From positions 348,951-412,950 of the forward strand of contig JADCRB010000096.1 in assembly GCA_021464245.1 (NCBI GenBank): a DNA stretch of 64,000 bases. Reading direction: 5' to 3'. How positions within the stretch are numbered: position 1 is the first letter of the stretch; every line of letters starts with the position of its first letter. Below are positions 10,314 through 22,419 of this stretch, in pieces. The notes under the pieces are model-generated. The model searched no databases. It was not told the DNA's origin and saw only the letters and a list, made by a program, of their open reading frames with translations. The stretch is from Carallia brachiata. Its lineage: Eukaryota; Streptophyta; Magnoliopsida; Malpighiales; Rhizophoraceae. The position numbers were made by a program, and so were the translations under genes.

Positions 10314-11452
10314 TGTATATATGTACTCTTGTTACACTTGTAGCTTATTATGTTTAGAGGGGTGAGACTTATCTTGGATGGGAGGAAGCCTATTTATAGG
10401 CAGGAAACCATTGATCCAGTCAATTATGAGAAACATAGTAGCAATAGTTTGCAAGTTACTACCAGTAAATTATTCAATTAATCTTGGTCAAACACTGCTA
10501 CTTTTAGAGCAATTAATTAATTGACCAAGACTTGCTTTGCGCAATTTAAGACTTGTATTAAGAATGACGTTGCCTTGTGTGTAGAATAAAAACACTATAA
10601 TTACGTGCGTAAGAGCAAAAAATATACATAAAAAAATTAGCTGTGATGAAGTGTCAAAAGTAGAGGTGGTCTTCAAAAAATATGGTAGCTGATGAGTATA
10701 GTTAGGTAATAAAGCCGTTTATTAGTATGAGGTTGTCTATAAGGACGCACGGTCTCTATATATGGGACAGTTGCGTAGTCCTTGATTAGCTCATTCTTTT
10801 TTTATATAGCCTGCCGCTGTGAGTAAGTTATCTCCTGAAATATGGGACATACAATGAATAAGAGGGCCGTTCGTCTTTCCGCCGCATCGGCCACCGTGGG
10901 GCCTTCAGTTATTTCCTTATCTATATATGTTTCGACAAGAAAAAAATATCATTATTTTGTAATTACGGTGAAAGTAATTATCTCCTTCTTCATAAGTTCT
11001 ATATTTTCCTTTCTAATTTAATACTTAAAACCTTGAGGATATAATTCTAAATTTTAATTATTAAGATGTCTTTTGAAAAACATATTTTACTTTTTTAGTT
11101 AATGCACCGTGGATGAATTAGCGGGCCGGGGGGTGGGGGGGGGGGGGGTGGGAGAGGAAGTATATTTTTATGTTTTAATACAGTTGATGTGCAATAACGA
11201 TATAGACGATGTCATATTAGCAGATAAAATAACACTAATTGTTTAGGTATCAAAATCAGAGGAGGACCTCACTGAAATATCGTCGTTGGTGAGTATGGTT
11301 AGGTGGTAATTTGACATAGTTTACATTTGAATATCAACAGAAAATTTCTCTTAATTACAGTTTTACCATCTTTTGGTCTTGACCGCGATTAATTCTAGTC
11401 CTTCGTCTCTGGAAGCAAGCAACTAGGACGGAGTCGCAGACTAATAAGTCTC
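10314..11452. other. Upstream region of the orphan exon, related to 15695-17190
   Basis: No gene seen. Segments such as 'aggtatcaaaat', 'ctcactgaaatatc' and 'tttgacatagttta' recur upstream of GLP B (16810-16930), so the promoter side was duplicated too. A G-rich run lies at 11123-11152. Confidence 0.6.
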
Positions 11453-12148
11453 GCGGGATAAGCACCAATTTAGTACTAAACTTTTTGATATTTTATAATA
11501 TAGTCCTAAACGTTTTACTTTGTTTATTTGAGTTCTACAATTTAGAATTCGGTTCCAATTCAGTATTATTTGGACAGAAAATGCACATATATGTTAAATA
11601 CATAACGGAATATGCGGAATCAAAAACATATTTTCTGTCCAAAGAAACTGAAGTGAGACAGAATTCTAAGTCAAATGACTGGAATAAATAGCGTAAAACA
11701 TTTAGGATTACAATAAAAATGTTTAATGGTTAGTATATAAAAAAATCACAAATTTTTTTTAAAAGTAACAAATTTAGAACAAATTTTAAAAAATAATAAT
11801 TTACTTCATTTTAATTTTTTTATAACAAATATAGCATGTCGTGATATCTTTTAAACAAAATTTGTTTGTTTCAATAACGTGACAATCATATGTGTCACTT
11901 GGTATTGGTATATATGATCGTCATGTCATTGAAATAGATAAATTCTTATAAATATATTATTGTAGCAGACAAGATTCCATTCATGAGATATCACGGTATA
12001 TTAGACTTGTAACAAAAAAAATTTAAAGAGGTAAATTGTTATTTTTTAATGTTATTGTTAGATTTATTACTACACATAAAATTAATTTTTTTAATTATAT
12101 ATTAACCCAAATGTTTTAAAAGTTAGAACAAATGGGTGCTTATTCCGC
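11453..12148. mobile_element. MITE-like foldback with terminal inverted repeats
   Basis: The ends are GCGGGATAAGCACC (11453-11466) and its near-perfect inverse GGTGCTTATTCCGC (12135-12148), 13 of 14 matching. Inside are further inverted pairs, for example 'gacagaaaatg' near 11575 with 'ttttctgtcc' near 11635, and 'atatgatcgtcatg' in the right half. No transposase frame is seen. I could not settle a target duplication. Confidence 0.55.
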
Positions 12149-12267
12149 TATCTTTCCCATCTCGTTTTCTTTTTTTTAATTTTTAATTTTTTTATATAGC
12201 CTACTCAAACATTTGAAGTTTCGTGAGATCCTTGTACTTTGGAGCCTATGGAAAGGTGCGCACTCGT

Positions 12268-13295
12268 ACGGGAGATAATACCCAAAGATAGTCTTAAACC
12301 TTTATAGATTTGTTTAATTTTATGTTACACCTTTTAACTTTTTTAATTAAATCTTTAATTTTTCAGTTCTTTCATAAATTGGTACTTTCGTTAACGGAAG
12401 TTAGTCAAATTGTTAAAGTTAACGGTTGACCAAATAGAGATAATAGCCCGTTAACGGAAGGACCAATTTGTAAAAGAGTTAAAAGATTTAGGACTTAATT
12501 ACAAAATTTAAAAGGTTTAGAAGTAAATTGAAAAACATTAAAAAGGTTTAGAATAAAAATGTAATCTCAAATACAAATTAAAAGATTTATGTTTAATATT
12601 GTCTATCGATCGCATAGGTGGTGCAATGTACTCTACTCAGAGATGCTCAAATTAAATCTTATTATTACATGTGACAATATTACGTAAAAATATCTACTTT
12701 CAAGAGAAAAAACTGGTAGTCGTAACCGTTGTCCTTATTATACGCATCCCGAGTGTGAGTATTGATAAGAGTAAGTAATATGAGATTATTCGATGAGAAT
12801 AAATAGAGTTTTCATCCTCACGAATGGACAACGGTTACAATCACTAATTTCTTCTTTTGAAAGTAGAAAATTTTGTCTGACACTACCGCATATAATAATA
12901 AGATCTGATTTGGACAGGTTTGAATAAGTTACATGGCTTTTACCAACTATGCGATCAATAGACAATGTTAATCCCAAATTTTTCAATTTGTATTTGAGAT
13001 TATATTTTAGTTTTAAACCTTTATAAATTTTTCAATTTAGTCTTCAATTTTACAACTTTTTCAATCAAGTCCTAAACTTTTCAGTTCTTTTACAAATTGG
13101 TACTTCCGTTAATGGACTATTATCTCCGTTTGGTCAACCGTTAACTTTAACAGTTTGACTAACTTCCATTAACAGAAGTACCAATTCGTAAAAGAATGAA
13201 AAGATTTAAGATTCAATTGAAAAAGTTTAAAAGTTTAAAACTAAATTAAAAAAATCTGTAAAGGTTGCAATAAACTGATAAAGTTATCTTCCCGT
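12268..13295. repeat. Giant imperfect inverted repeat (about 1 kb foldback)
   Basis: The left half (12268-12780) pairs with the right half (12782-13295). Matching pairs include 'acgggagataa'/'ttatcttcccgt', 'aaacctttatagatt'/'aatctgtaaaggtt', 'tatcgatcgcatag'/'ctatgcgatcaatag', 'cgtaaccgttgtcc'/'ggacaacggttac' and 'aaattggtactttcgttaac'/'taacagaagtaccaatt'. Each arm is itself partly palindromic around 'ttaacggaag'. No reading frame of note. Confidence 0.75.
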
Positions 13296-13491
13296 TAAAT
13301 CAATCTCCTAAATTCTCGCAAAATTTTTATTGATATATACTTATTGTAGGGCATCAGTGGCAGTATCGATTTGGTGAAAAAGAAAAGAAAAAGAAAAAGA
13401 ACTCACCAGCTGCATCGATTAAGTTAATATTGAATTAAAAACAATTTATCTTTTATAATTAATTTTACCCCTGCACTTATGAACAAGTCGT

Positions 13492-13523
<32 letters not shown>

Positions 13524-14457
13524 TTGGAACATCAGAATCCTTTAATTCTTAGCATCCAAGAATATACTGGATACCCAAAGAGAGCAGAGGGAACAAGCCG
13601 TGAGGCCCGTCTTATCGCTGTAGTAGTAGAATTGATATCTAGAAATAATTCAATTTCAAAATTTAAATTGATAAGAAGCATAAAGACTCAATTTTGATTC
13701 TCACTTCCAATTTTTAAGTTTTATTGCCAATTTATTTAATATTATAATACAGCAGAACTATTCTTTTTTTTTTTGGTCATGAGAACTGTTCATTATTACA
13801 TGTGTGTACGTATAAAATGACAGCATGCCTAATTTTAATCTGAACAATGACCAATCGGGAAACAATCCGGTCTTTAAAGCCCAACTTCACTCCCATTTGA
13901 TCTTTCTTAGAGCACAGCCTATGTCAACTCTGACATTTTTTTTTAGCCAAGATATTCGCCTGCTCTCGTTATTTTTGGTTACACAGTAATAGTAACTTTA
14001 TTTATGATAAATATAAAATTAATAATTATAGCAATGCCACTTTATCTATCTTTCTCTCGACGCAGTTTGCATTCCTCTCTTCTCTCATCAAATTTACTCA
14101 AACTTTTCTTCTGAATCTATGGACTAATTTATTTCTGTAGACAAAATAATTACACTGCTAGTGAACAGTAGTTGACGCTATTTAATTAGTTGCTGAGAAA
14201 GTTATTGAGAACAAAGAAAGAAAGGCTAGCAACAATTAGAACGAGCTTCATTAGAGAGGTTGCAAATATATGATGTCACTGAAATTAGAAATATTGTATT
14301 GAATTTAAAATGAAAACCACCATGGGAAGATGGGCAGGGCATACTTAGGCAACCTCCATTATTCGTTACAACTTATTTTATCCAATAAATCTGGACCCCC
14401 TTGGAATTATTGAAAGATAATTTAATTAACACACAATAGAAGAGCCACTATAGTTCA
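13296..14457. other. Intergenic, no gene seen
   Basis: AT-rich sequence with a poly-T tract (13499-13525). A piece ('gcatcagtggcagtatcgat') recurs at 17440-17460 ('ccatcagtagcagtatggat'). Nothing else supportable. Confidence 0.5.
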
Positions 14458-15694
14458 TTAAGTTGTTGGCCAGAATTGTCTCTCAAGGTAGTTGACAACA
14501 TCCACGTTGACTTGGAAGGCCTTGGCCAGAATGTCTGGATTGATGGGTGGCTTTGATCCAAAGACAGCATTTGCAATTGTTATGACACCTGGGTTTTGGC
14601 TACTCAATCCGGCAAACGCAACAGCATTAACCTTTCCTATGTTGAATTGGAAATGAATTTGTCCAATTGGGAACACAAAGACATCTCCAGGGTTGAGGAC
14701 TTTGGTGAAAAGAGTTTGTTGTTCTGGTTGGATGCCACAAATCCAACAAGGAGGGTGCCCTCTGTAACCACCAGGACCTCGGTGCCACGAGGGTGAGTGT
14801 GGCGGCGGTTCAGGCCACCAACTGCCCAGTCAAGACGAGCCAGGGAGACACCGAGAGTGTTGAGTCCCGGAAGTTGGTCCACGAAAACTGGTGTGACGGC
14901 AAAACCAAGATTGTTACTAGTGTTTCCAGGTTTGTTAAGCCCTGGAAAGAAGAAATCATTGGCCGTCACTTGCTTTGGATCCCTGCAAAACTTCCCATTC
15001 ACGAACACTGCAGGTATCAGAACAATTTGTCAATATCAAGCAATTAACGATACTACTAAATGAATCTTGTAATCTAATATTCAACGAGTCTCTCAAAGAC
15101 AGTATATTTGTCTAATATGCTTCTATCTAACGTAATGCTATTGGATCAAATGGCAAGGATATTGTTGAAAAAGATCTTTTTTCCCGGATGAAATGAAAAT
15201 TGGATTCATGTAATAGGAGAAAAGTTTCCCATTCCTTAACCTAAAAGATATATGACCATGACATAGGGATTAAGTGGAACAAAATTGAATGAGCGCCGGA
15301 GTTGTGGAAAGACAGGTTTCTTCTATATTTTAAATTTTGGACATGAAACAATATGTTACTACATAAACATGGAAGAATTGAAATTTTAGATTAAAACGCT
15401 AATATGAATGGTATGAAATGTCTAAATAAGAATTCTTAAGCAGCGAGCAACCAAAGCTATTACTCACTACATCATTAAATTATTTCCGTGTAGAAGTACC
15501 AAATAGGATTAAAAAAGTCAGTGCATAGTACTCTAATGAATGATTGTTAAGGAGCAATTAGAAAAAAACATACCCCCATCGCCTTCCTTGATAGCGACAC
15601 AAAAATCTTGAAGAGGGCTAGGGTCGTAGGCAGAGGCAAGTGAAGATGCCAAAGCCAAAAGGGCAAGAGTTGCAACGAAACGAGCTCCTTCCAT
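14458..15694 (-). pseudogene. Germin-like protein B (frameshifted exon 2)
   Basis: Exon 1 (15574-15694) encodes a signal peptide (M-E-G-A-R-F-V-A, ending L-A-S-A) and the conserved Q-D-F-C. Exon 2 (14458-15007) starts V-F-V-N-G-K-F-C after a CAG acceptor; the intron is 566 nt. Metal ligands are present (H-T-H-P-R-G-T-E and Q-I-H-F) and the C-terminus reads Q-F-W-P-T-T. Relative to A and D, two extra bases lie within 14706-14720, after N-Q-N-N-K-L-F. They shift the frame and separate the first three metal ligands from the last. Total exon length is 671 nt, two more than a multiple of three. Either a recent pseudogene or a base error in the assembly. Confidence 0.85.
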
Positions 15695-15775
15695 TGCTTG
15701 TATATATCGACTGTTGTGGACTTGAAGGTGCTTATGATATTTAAAGGGGTGAGTTGTCTTGCATGGGATGAAGCC

Positions 15776-15783
15776 TATTTATA
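15776..15783 (-). promoter_or_regulatory. TATA box of GLP B
   Basis: The minus strand reads TATAAATA, 82 bp upstream of the ATG at 15692-15694, in a context ('aagcctatttata') shared with the orphan exon. Confidence 0.65.
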
Positions 15784-15799
15784 AAAAAATAAATCATTG

Positions 15800-18700
15800 A
15801 GCCAGTCAATTGAGCCATATAACTTGCAATATTTAATCCGCAAGTCACCACCAGTTATTATTCAATTAATCTTTGATCAAGCTCATTTTCTTAATTGACC
15901 AAGACTTGGCTTTTGCATGCTAGAACTCAGCATTAAGAATGACGCTGCCTTTTATGGAAAGGAGTCCAATTACATATAGCGACAGAAAAACTAAGACGTG
16001 GAGCCAACACTTTGTAATCAATTGCAGTTTTTCTACAACCAACGTTTTTTCTTTTCTTTATGCAACAAAATAGATAGATGAAAAAAAACTTTTATTTTTG
16101 GTTGAAAAAAAATGTCTCTGATTCCATAAAAAAAGTAATTGATTGCAATGTGTTGATTCTACATCTCACTTTTCCCGTAAATTTAAATTTTTTTGGCTTG
16201 TTAATAAACTTATAGTTAATTACTTGTCAAATTAGAAGAGGTCTTTGAAAAACAGCGTAGTTGGTGTGAATGTCGTTTACGTGATAATGACATTAACTGT
16301 GTATGTTTGGACATGGTAATCCTTTATCATAACTTGGAACCTTGCCTTACATGCATTATAAGAAAATAGTCATTCATACTTTTTACTATCTATATTTTTT
16401 TTTTGAAAAAGTCAATTTTTTTAGTGCTCCACAAATAAAGTGCATGCAGTGCAATTTTATTACAGTAAGTACTTTGTTGTGTATTGAACTCATTTTAAGG
16501 TTAATAAAAATTCACTATTATTCAAAATTTATCTATAAATATTTTGAATAATTATTGTGCGGTGCTGTGAAAATCCAAAAAAATCTTTACAATTAAAGAA
16601 ATATTCACATCACTAGAATCGGAAAGAAATTCAAACACTAATTTATTTTGTTGTAATTATTTCATGGGGTTTACCAATAAAAACTGCACAAAGCATTATG
16701 CTATTATTGCTATGGAATAGAATGAGAACAAACCAAGATCATATTTTTATGTTTGAATGTAGTGGATGTGCATTAAAGATATTGACGTTGTCAAATCAAT
16801 ATATATATTGTAATAACTAATTGTTGAGGTATCAAAATTAGAGATGGATCTCACTGAAATATCCTAGTTGTTGCGCACTGTCAGGTGGCAATTTGACATA
16901 GTTTATGTTCGAATATCAATAGAAAATTTCTGGGCTGCTATTACTTGGAAAATGAAAACGTGGAAATGATACTCCCCAGAATTATTAAGAAGGATTGTGT
17001 CCTTTTATTGTGTACAGTAAACAAGGGCTGCTACACTAAACAATTGAATGAACATACTCTAGGAACCAGCGAGACTCAATAAAAAATTTCTGCTAATTAC
17101 AGTTCTCCCATTTCGGTTAAGGACCGGGATTTCATCTAGTCCCATTTCTCTGGGAGCAGGTAAATAGTGGACGGAGTCAGCAAACTTACAAGGCTGTCTT
17201 GCTCTTCTCTCTTCTTTTTTCCTTTTCTTTTTTTTTTTTTTTTTAAATGGACCATCACGGTCAATAACATCATCTCAGATTCAAATAAGAACAAAAAACA
17301 ACAAGGGGTGTTTGAGATTGTGAAACTATCATATTGTAGAGTCATTGCAAGGATGCAGTCTTACTGTTATAATGGAGTAGCCTTGTCTTTAAATCAACAA
17401 ATTTTTACATAATTTTCATTGAAAGCTATTTATTGTTGGCCATCAGTAGCAGTATGGATCTGGCGGAAAAGTTATTAAGCTTTTAGTCTCACCTATAAGC
17501 CCAAAAAAAACAAAACTTGGGAATATATTTTTTGTTTCCGTTTTCGAGACAAAAAGAACGGAGACTAAGAGAGAGATTTAAAAAAAATACAAAACAAGCA
17601 AAAGGGAAAATTTTTTTTGGTCGACATTCTTTTCAAGATTAGAATTTGAGAGCTGAACGATAAAAATTTAAATTTTTAATCATTAAAGTCTCACGAGGGA
17701 TAACAAAAGACAAACTTTGGGAGTTGCCATTTACCCTTCTTTTTTTTTTTTTTCTATCCTTTGTCTTCCAAATTAAGAAAAAAAAAAATCACCACATAAC
17801 AAAAGCAATGAGGTGCGTAAAGAAGAATATGCTGAGATTTTCTCTTAATTTTGTTAACATGTATAGATTAAGATATCATAAATTGTTTCGAATAGATTAA
17901 AAAAAATAAAATTAAATTAATTTAAGAAAGATTGTATTTAATAATTTTCTCTTATTTCTTTTAATTTATTCTCTTTTCTTATTACAATATTCAAGCTTAA
18001 TAATCATGATATTTAGTCAAAATGAATATCACTACTCATATATATGTATGCATATATATAGATTAAAGAAATAACGCCATTCACTAATGCAAGTCCTAGC
18101 ACTAGAAAGTCCCCGTTCAATTGGTTGTTGCATTAATTATAGCCTAAGAAATATAAGAAAAAATCTTGTGACTTTACTTAAGTTGTTTAAAATTAAAAAT
18201 AAAATAATATGAATCATTGGATAATTAAATTTATCAAAAAAAAAAGTCAGGTACTATTAAGATAATACTTTGTTGCTTCTTGTTGCTCCTATTTGGAATT
18301 GAAGTTATGTAATATTGCTCAAAAGGAAAAAATATATATGAACACAAAATTTAGACACAAAATGAATATACATGCTACTATTTGAATATTAATTATTAAT
18401 TGAATCATAGGTCCAGTATAATTAATAGTTTAGATTTAAATAATAAGTCTGTGTTATTATTTTTTGTCCAATTGTTTTATCTATATAATGAGACTTACTC
18501 AAAATATAATGGACAAGACTCATTCTTGCGTGCTGCACGGGTTTTATATAATTATTAATATGTTTCTTATATTATTAAATTAAGAAAATTTCTTTGGAAG
18601 AGTGCATATATTTTTTTCTATTACCTTTATTAATCTTTACACAAGCTTTTATATATGTAAAATTAGAGAGATGTAATTACTATGTGATCACTTATATCCT

Positions 18701-19298
18701 TATATTCATAAGAAATTTGGGCAATTCTCCTATTCAAAATCCAGAATTAGTAGTTAAAGATTTTTTTTGCTTATATCTATAATTATTTTTCTAAACTGAA
18801 AAGTAGAACAATCAAAATATTCAAAAATGCCAAAGAAAAAAGAATCAATATAGTAACAAGCACATGTCTGTGTAAAGAAGAAAAGATTGCTATGATATAA
18901 ATCAAACTACTGTTATATGCATGTTTAAAAAAGTTGTTTACCTTTAATTAGGCTCTTTGTAGATTATTCTACTTCAAATACCGTAGTATTAGAAGAAATG
19001 ATAAATTAGGCATAGTCATTGTCATTGGAGAAGGGTATTTAGCAGTAATAATGATAAAAAATTAAAAAAAAAAAAAGGAGGAAAGAACAAAGTCAATTAG
19101 TAATAGTTGAAGAACAACCAATTTCTCAGCTCAAAAAAAAAGAAAAAGAAAAAGAAAAAAAAGAACAATTGATCTCTCTTTCACCTGTTAATATAAATTT
19201 TATAGAATAGTATAGTTATATGAAATATTATTGTACAAATTTATTGGAGATAGCAGCATGAATAAAGTTGTCATTGAAGTTTCTCAAAAAAAAAAAAA
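15800..19298. other. Intergenic region upstream of GLP B
   Basis: No gene is seen in 3.5 kb. 16740-16930 repeats the segment at 11150-11350. Poly-T and poly-A tracts lie near 17220-17244, 17740-17752 and 19286-19300. The rest is AT-rich (17800-19000), with short frames lacking any recognisable domain. Confidence 0.5.
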
Positions 19299-19303
19299 AA
19301 TGT

Positions 19304-20229
19304 TGTAAACATTAAAAAAAAAAAAGTCAGAAAAGTCAACTTTCGCATGCATGCTTTCGCACGGAAAAGTCAGAAAAGCATGAATAAAGATGTCATTGAA
19401 GTTACTCCTTTCGCATGCATGCTTTCACACGGAAAAGCCAGAAAAGTCAACTTATTCATTTCTCACGCGTGCTTTCACACGGAAAAGTCGACTTATTCTT
19501 TTCACATGGAAAAGTCGACTTATTCATTTCACACGCATGCTTTCACACGAGAGGGGAAACCCTATAAATAGGCCCCTGCCCCTCAGTTCAAAACATATTC
19601 AGCAAATCTGTAAACAGAAAAAATCAGAGAATTTGAGAGAAAAAAAAAATTTTAAAAATCTCTCAAGAAAATTTCTCCTTTTCTTATGTGTTTTTACTCT
19701 GTAGTATACTCTCCTAACTCCTTTTTGAGAGATATTTCAGGGGTAAGGCCCAAAAAATTTGCTGTTTCCATTTCTAAAGTTATTTTTAGATTTATATTCT
19801 CCTATCGCTCTAGATCTGAATTTATGAAAATATAGATCTAAAAATATCAAATTAGTACAAATCCGGCTGGGATTAAGTCTCATACGGCCCTCAGTAAAAT
19901 CCAGGCAGCTCATCTGAGAACAAGTCCCTTCGACTCTCGGTGAAATTAAGTCAGATCGGCTCAGATCAGGTCTCTGTAGTTCTTAACCGTAGTCAAAACG
20001 TCCAAATTAGATCCAGTTTCAGTCTACCCAATTCAAGAAAAAGCTGTGGAAATTATTTCTGTCAAGATCAAGCTCGTGCAGCCATTGACGGAGTCAAAAA
20101 AGGAACACTAATCGGAGGATCTACTAAGATTGACCCCACGTAAATTTTCTTTTATTTTATATTTTTATTTGTAATTTATTTTTGTATTTTCAAGTTTAAT
20201 TGTTTTAGGCTCGAAATTTACGCTTTACA
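19304..20229 (+). repeat. 5' LTR of element 1
   Basis: 926 bp. U3 opens with tandem repeats of about 35-40 bp built on 'gtcgacttattc' and 'cacgcatgctttcacacgg' (19330-19555). A TATA box (TATAAATA, 19563-19570) and an R region ('ggcccctgcccctcagttc') follow. It is slightly longer than the 3' LTR because of the repeat number; scattered substitutions separate the two. Confidence 0.9.
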
Positions 20230-20231
20230 AA

Positions 20232-20435
20232 TTTTTGGCACGCTCGGTGGGACATCATCACCTCTCATCTCTTGTTCCTTAAAAAAAAAAAAGAGGTAAA
20301 AGGGGAGCCGAGAGAAAAAAAAAAGACAAAAAAAAAAGACAAAAAAAAAGTAAAAAGTAAAAAAAAAGTAAAAAGTAAAAAGTAAAAAGTAAAAAAAAAG
20401 TAAAAAAAAAAATTTATAAGTGTTCAGCACATTAA
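20232..20435 (+). other. Primer-binding region and A-rich leader of element 1
   Basis: Directly after the LTR, 'ttggcacgctcggtgggac' is in the primer-binding position; element 2 has the same bases (53460-53478). I do not assign the tRNA. Then come poly-A and repeated 'aaaaagt' units (20281-20413) before the gag start. No gene. Confidence 0.6.
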
Positions 20436-22182
20436 ATGACACTAAAAAGAAGTACAGCTGCGGGTACCAACAAGAAGGCAACGGCTCCATTGCCTGCATC
20501 AACTACCCTACCTGGGTACGCAAGTCCTGAAACCCTGGGAAGGACACAATTTCTTGCCGTCCAAACCCGACAAAATATTGAAACAGAGAGTCCACAGCTT
20601 GCACAACAACAGGATCTCTCCTCTGACTTTCTTGCCGCATGGAGGAGTCGATCACCCACCCCGATCGAAGTCGGGGGCAACACGACGAAGCCTGCTCAAC
20701 AGAATCCAACTCACACAGAAGAATCAGAAGAGTTCTCTCCCCTAGTCTTTCGCGGAGCCTCATCTGTTGCCGTCATGATGACCAACACAACCAGTACAGA
20801 GGAAAGAATTTCAGAATTGGAAAACAAAATTTTGCAGCTGATCAGAGTCGTGGAGGAAAAATATCAACAGATCGCTGCTCTCACAGGAAAAGCCCCGATC
20901 CAAATTGATCCTGAAATCCGCGATGAGCAACCATATCCACCCGGTTTCACTCCAGAAGCCACACCAGCCGACGTCTTCACTGCAGAAAAGCGACCAGGTA
21001 GTTCTACACAGCTGCCACCCTCAAATTCTCTAGCTTCGCTATCTGTTCAACAATTGCAGGAAATGATAGATAATATGATCCGCCTGGAACAAGCTACATC
21101 CTTCCAAGTACCTAATATGATCCGCCTGGAACAAGCTACATCCTTCCAAGGATCACAGATGTATATCAAACCGTACACTAGACGGATCGAAAGTCTCAAC
21201 ATGCCTTGGGCTACCAGCCGCCCAAATTTCAACAATTCGACGGACGAGGCGATCCCAAACAGCACATCGCCCACTTCGTTGAAACCTGCAACAACGCAGG
21301 GACTTATGGAGATCTCTTGGTGAAGCAGTTTGTTCGTTCACTCAGGGAGACCGCTTTCACCTGGTTCATAAATCTTGAACCAGAATCGATCGACAGTTGG
21401 GAACAGCTATAACGAGAGTTCCTCAACAAATTTTTCAGCACTCGAAGGACGGTAAGTATGATGGAGCTTACCAGCACCAAACAAAGAAAGGAGAGCCCGT
21501 TGTCGAATACATCAACAGATGGCGTGCCCTCAGCTTGGACTGCAAAGATCGCCTGACGGAGACTTCTGCCGTGGAGATGTGCATCCAGGGAATGCATTGG
21601 GAGCTGTTATACATCCTGCAGGGTGTCAAACCCCGAACTTCGAAGAACTGGCGACCCGCGCACATGATATGGAGATAAGCATCCAGACTTCCGGAGGCAC
21701 GGTTCCCATCCAGTTGGACCAGCAAGGGGGCAGAAGGGAGATTAAGAAACCCAACAGCTCCGGAAAAGGAAAGAAGTGATGACTGTTGAAGCCGCACCAG
21801 TAAAAGTGGGCGCCAAAGCTAAGGTAAATCCTCCGACCCAAATAACTCAGCCAAAACAACAGGAAAGGCGGAAGGTGACATTGCGAGAGTTGGAGCAGAA
21901 GCAGTATCCATTCCCCGACTCAGACGTCCCCGACATTCTTGAACAACTCTTGGAGGCGAAGCTGATCGAACTCCCAGAGTGCAAGCGGCCGAATGAAAAG
22001 GATCGAGTCAGCGATCCGAGATTCTGCAAATATCACCGGATAGTAAGTCATCCAACCGAGAAGTGTTTCGTCCTGAAGGAGCTAATCATGAAGCTCAAAA
22101 GCCAGAATAAAATCATTCTGGACCAGGAAGGCATAACCTCGGCAAACCAGACCACCATCACTTCAAAACCATCAGAAGAGTG
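20436..22182 (+). pseudogene. gag: gag of element 1 (frameshifted)
   Basis: The frame opens at ATG 20436. A heptad-like segment (E-E-R-I-S-E-L-E-N-K-I-L) lies near residues 115-140, and the capsid-type retrotransposon gag domain spans about 21210-21640 (F-D-G-R-G-D-P, then T-W-F-I-N-L, S-W-E-Q-L). A one-base loss near 21203 and a CAA-to-TAA stop at 21412 break it. A further frameshift after V-K-P-R-T (near 21638) is shared with element 2. Bases 21070-21150 hold a 40-bp tandem duplication absent from element 2. The C-terminal part has C-K-Y-H and H-P-T-E-K-C, a C-x2-H...H-x4-C knuckle-like arrangement. Confidence 0.85.
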
Positions 22183-22419
22183 ACACACCGTAAGGAGGAG
22201 CCGCTCGACAACAAAAAGTCGACAACGGAGAAGGTATATGAAGCTCTCCAAACCCTTCTCGCTAACCCTCAGCTGTTTATAGCTTTGCAATCAACAGAAG
22301 TGTGGCAAAATCAAGTCGACAATACTCTCCAGACCTCAGCTGAACCTCACAGTCAAGAATTCCAACTCGGGAGCAACAGACGGCCAAAATCACGTCGGAT
22401 GTTACTCTGCTATCTCATT

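Noticed and set aside
17136..17412. Lys- or Phe-rich frames around the poly-T tract
   Set aside because: Low-complexity translation across a homopolymer; no start context, domain or duplicate supports a gene.
20218..20502. Phe- and Tyr-rich minus-strand frame near the element 1 leader (also 53430-53708)
   Set aside because: It is the complement of A-rich 'aaaaagt' repeats and reflects composition only.
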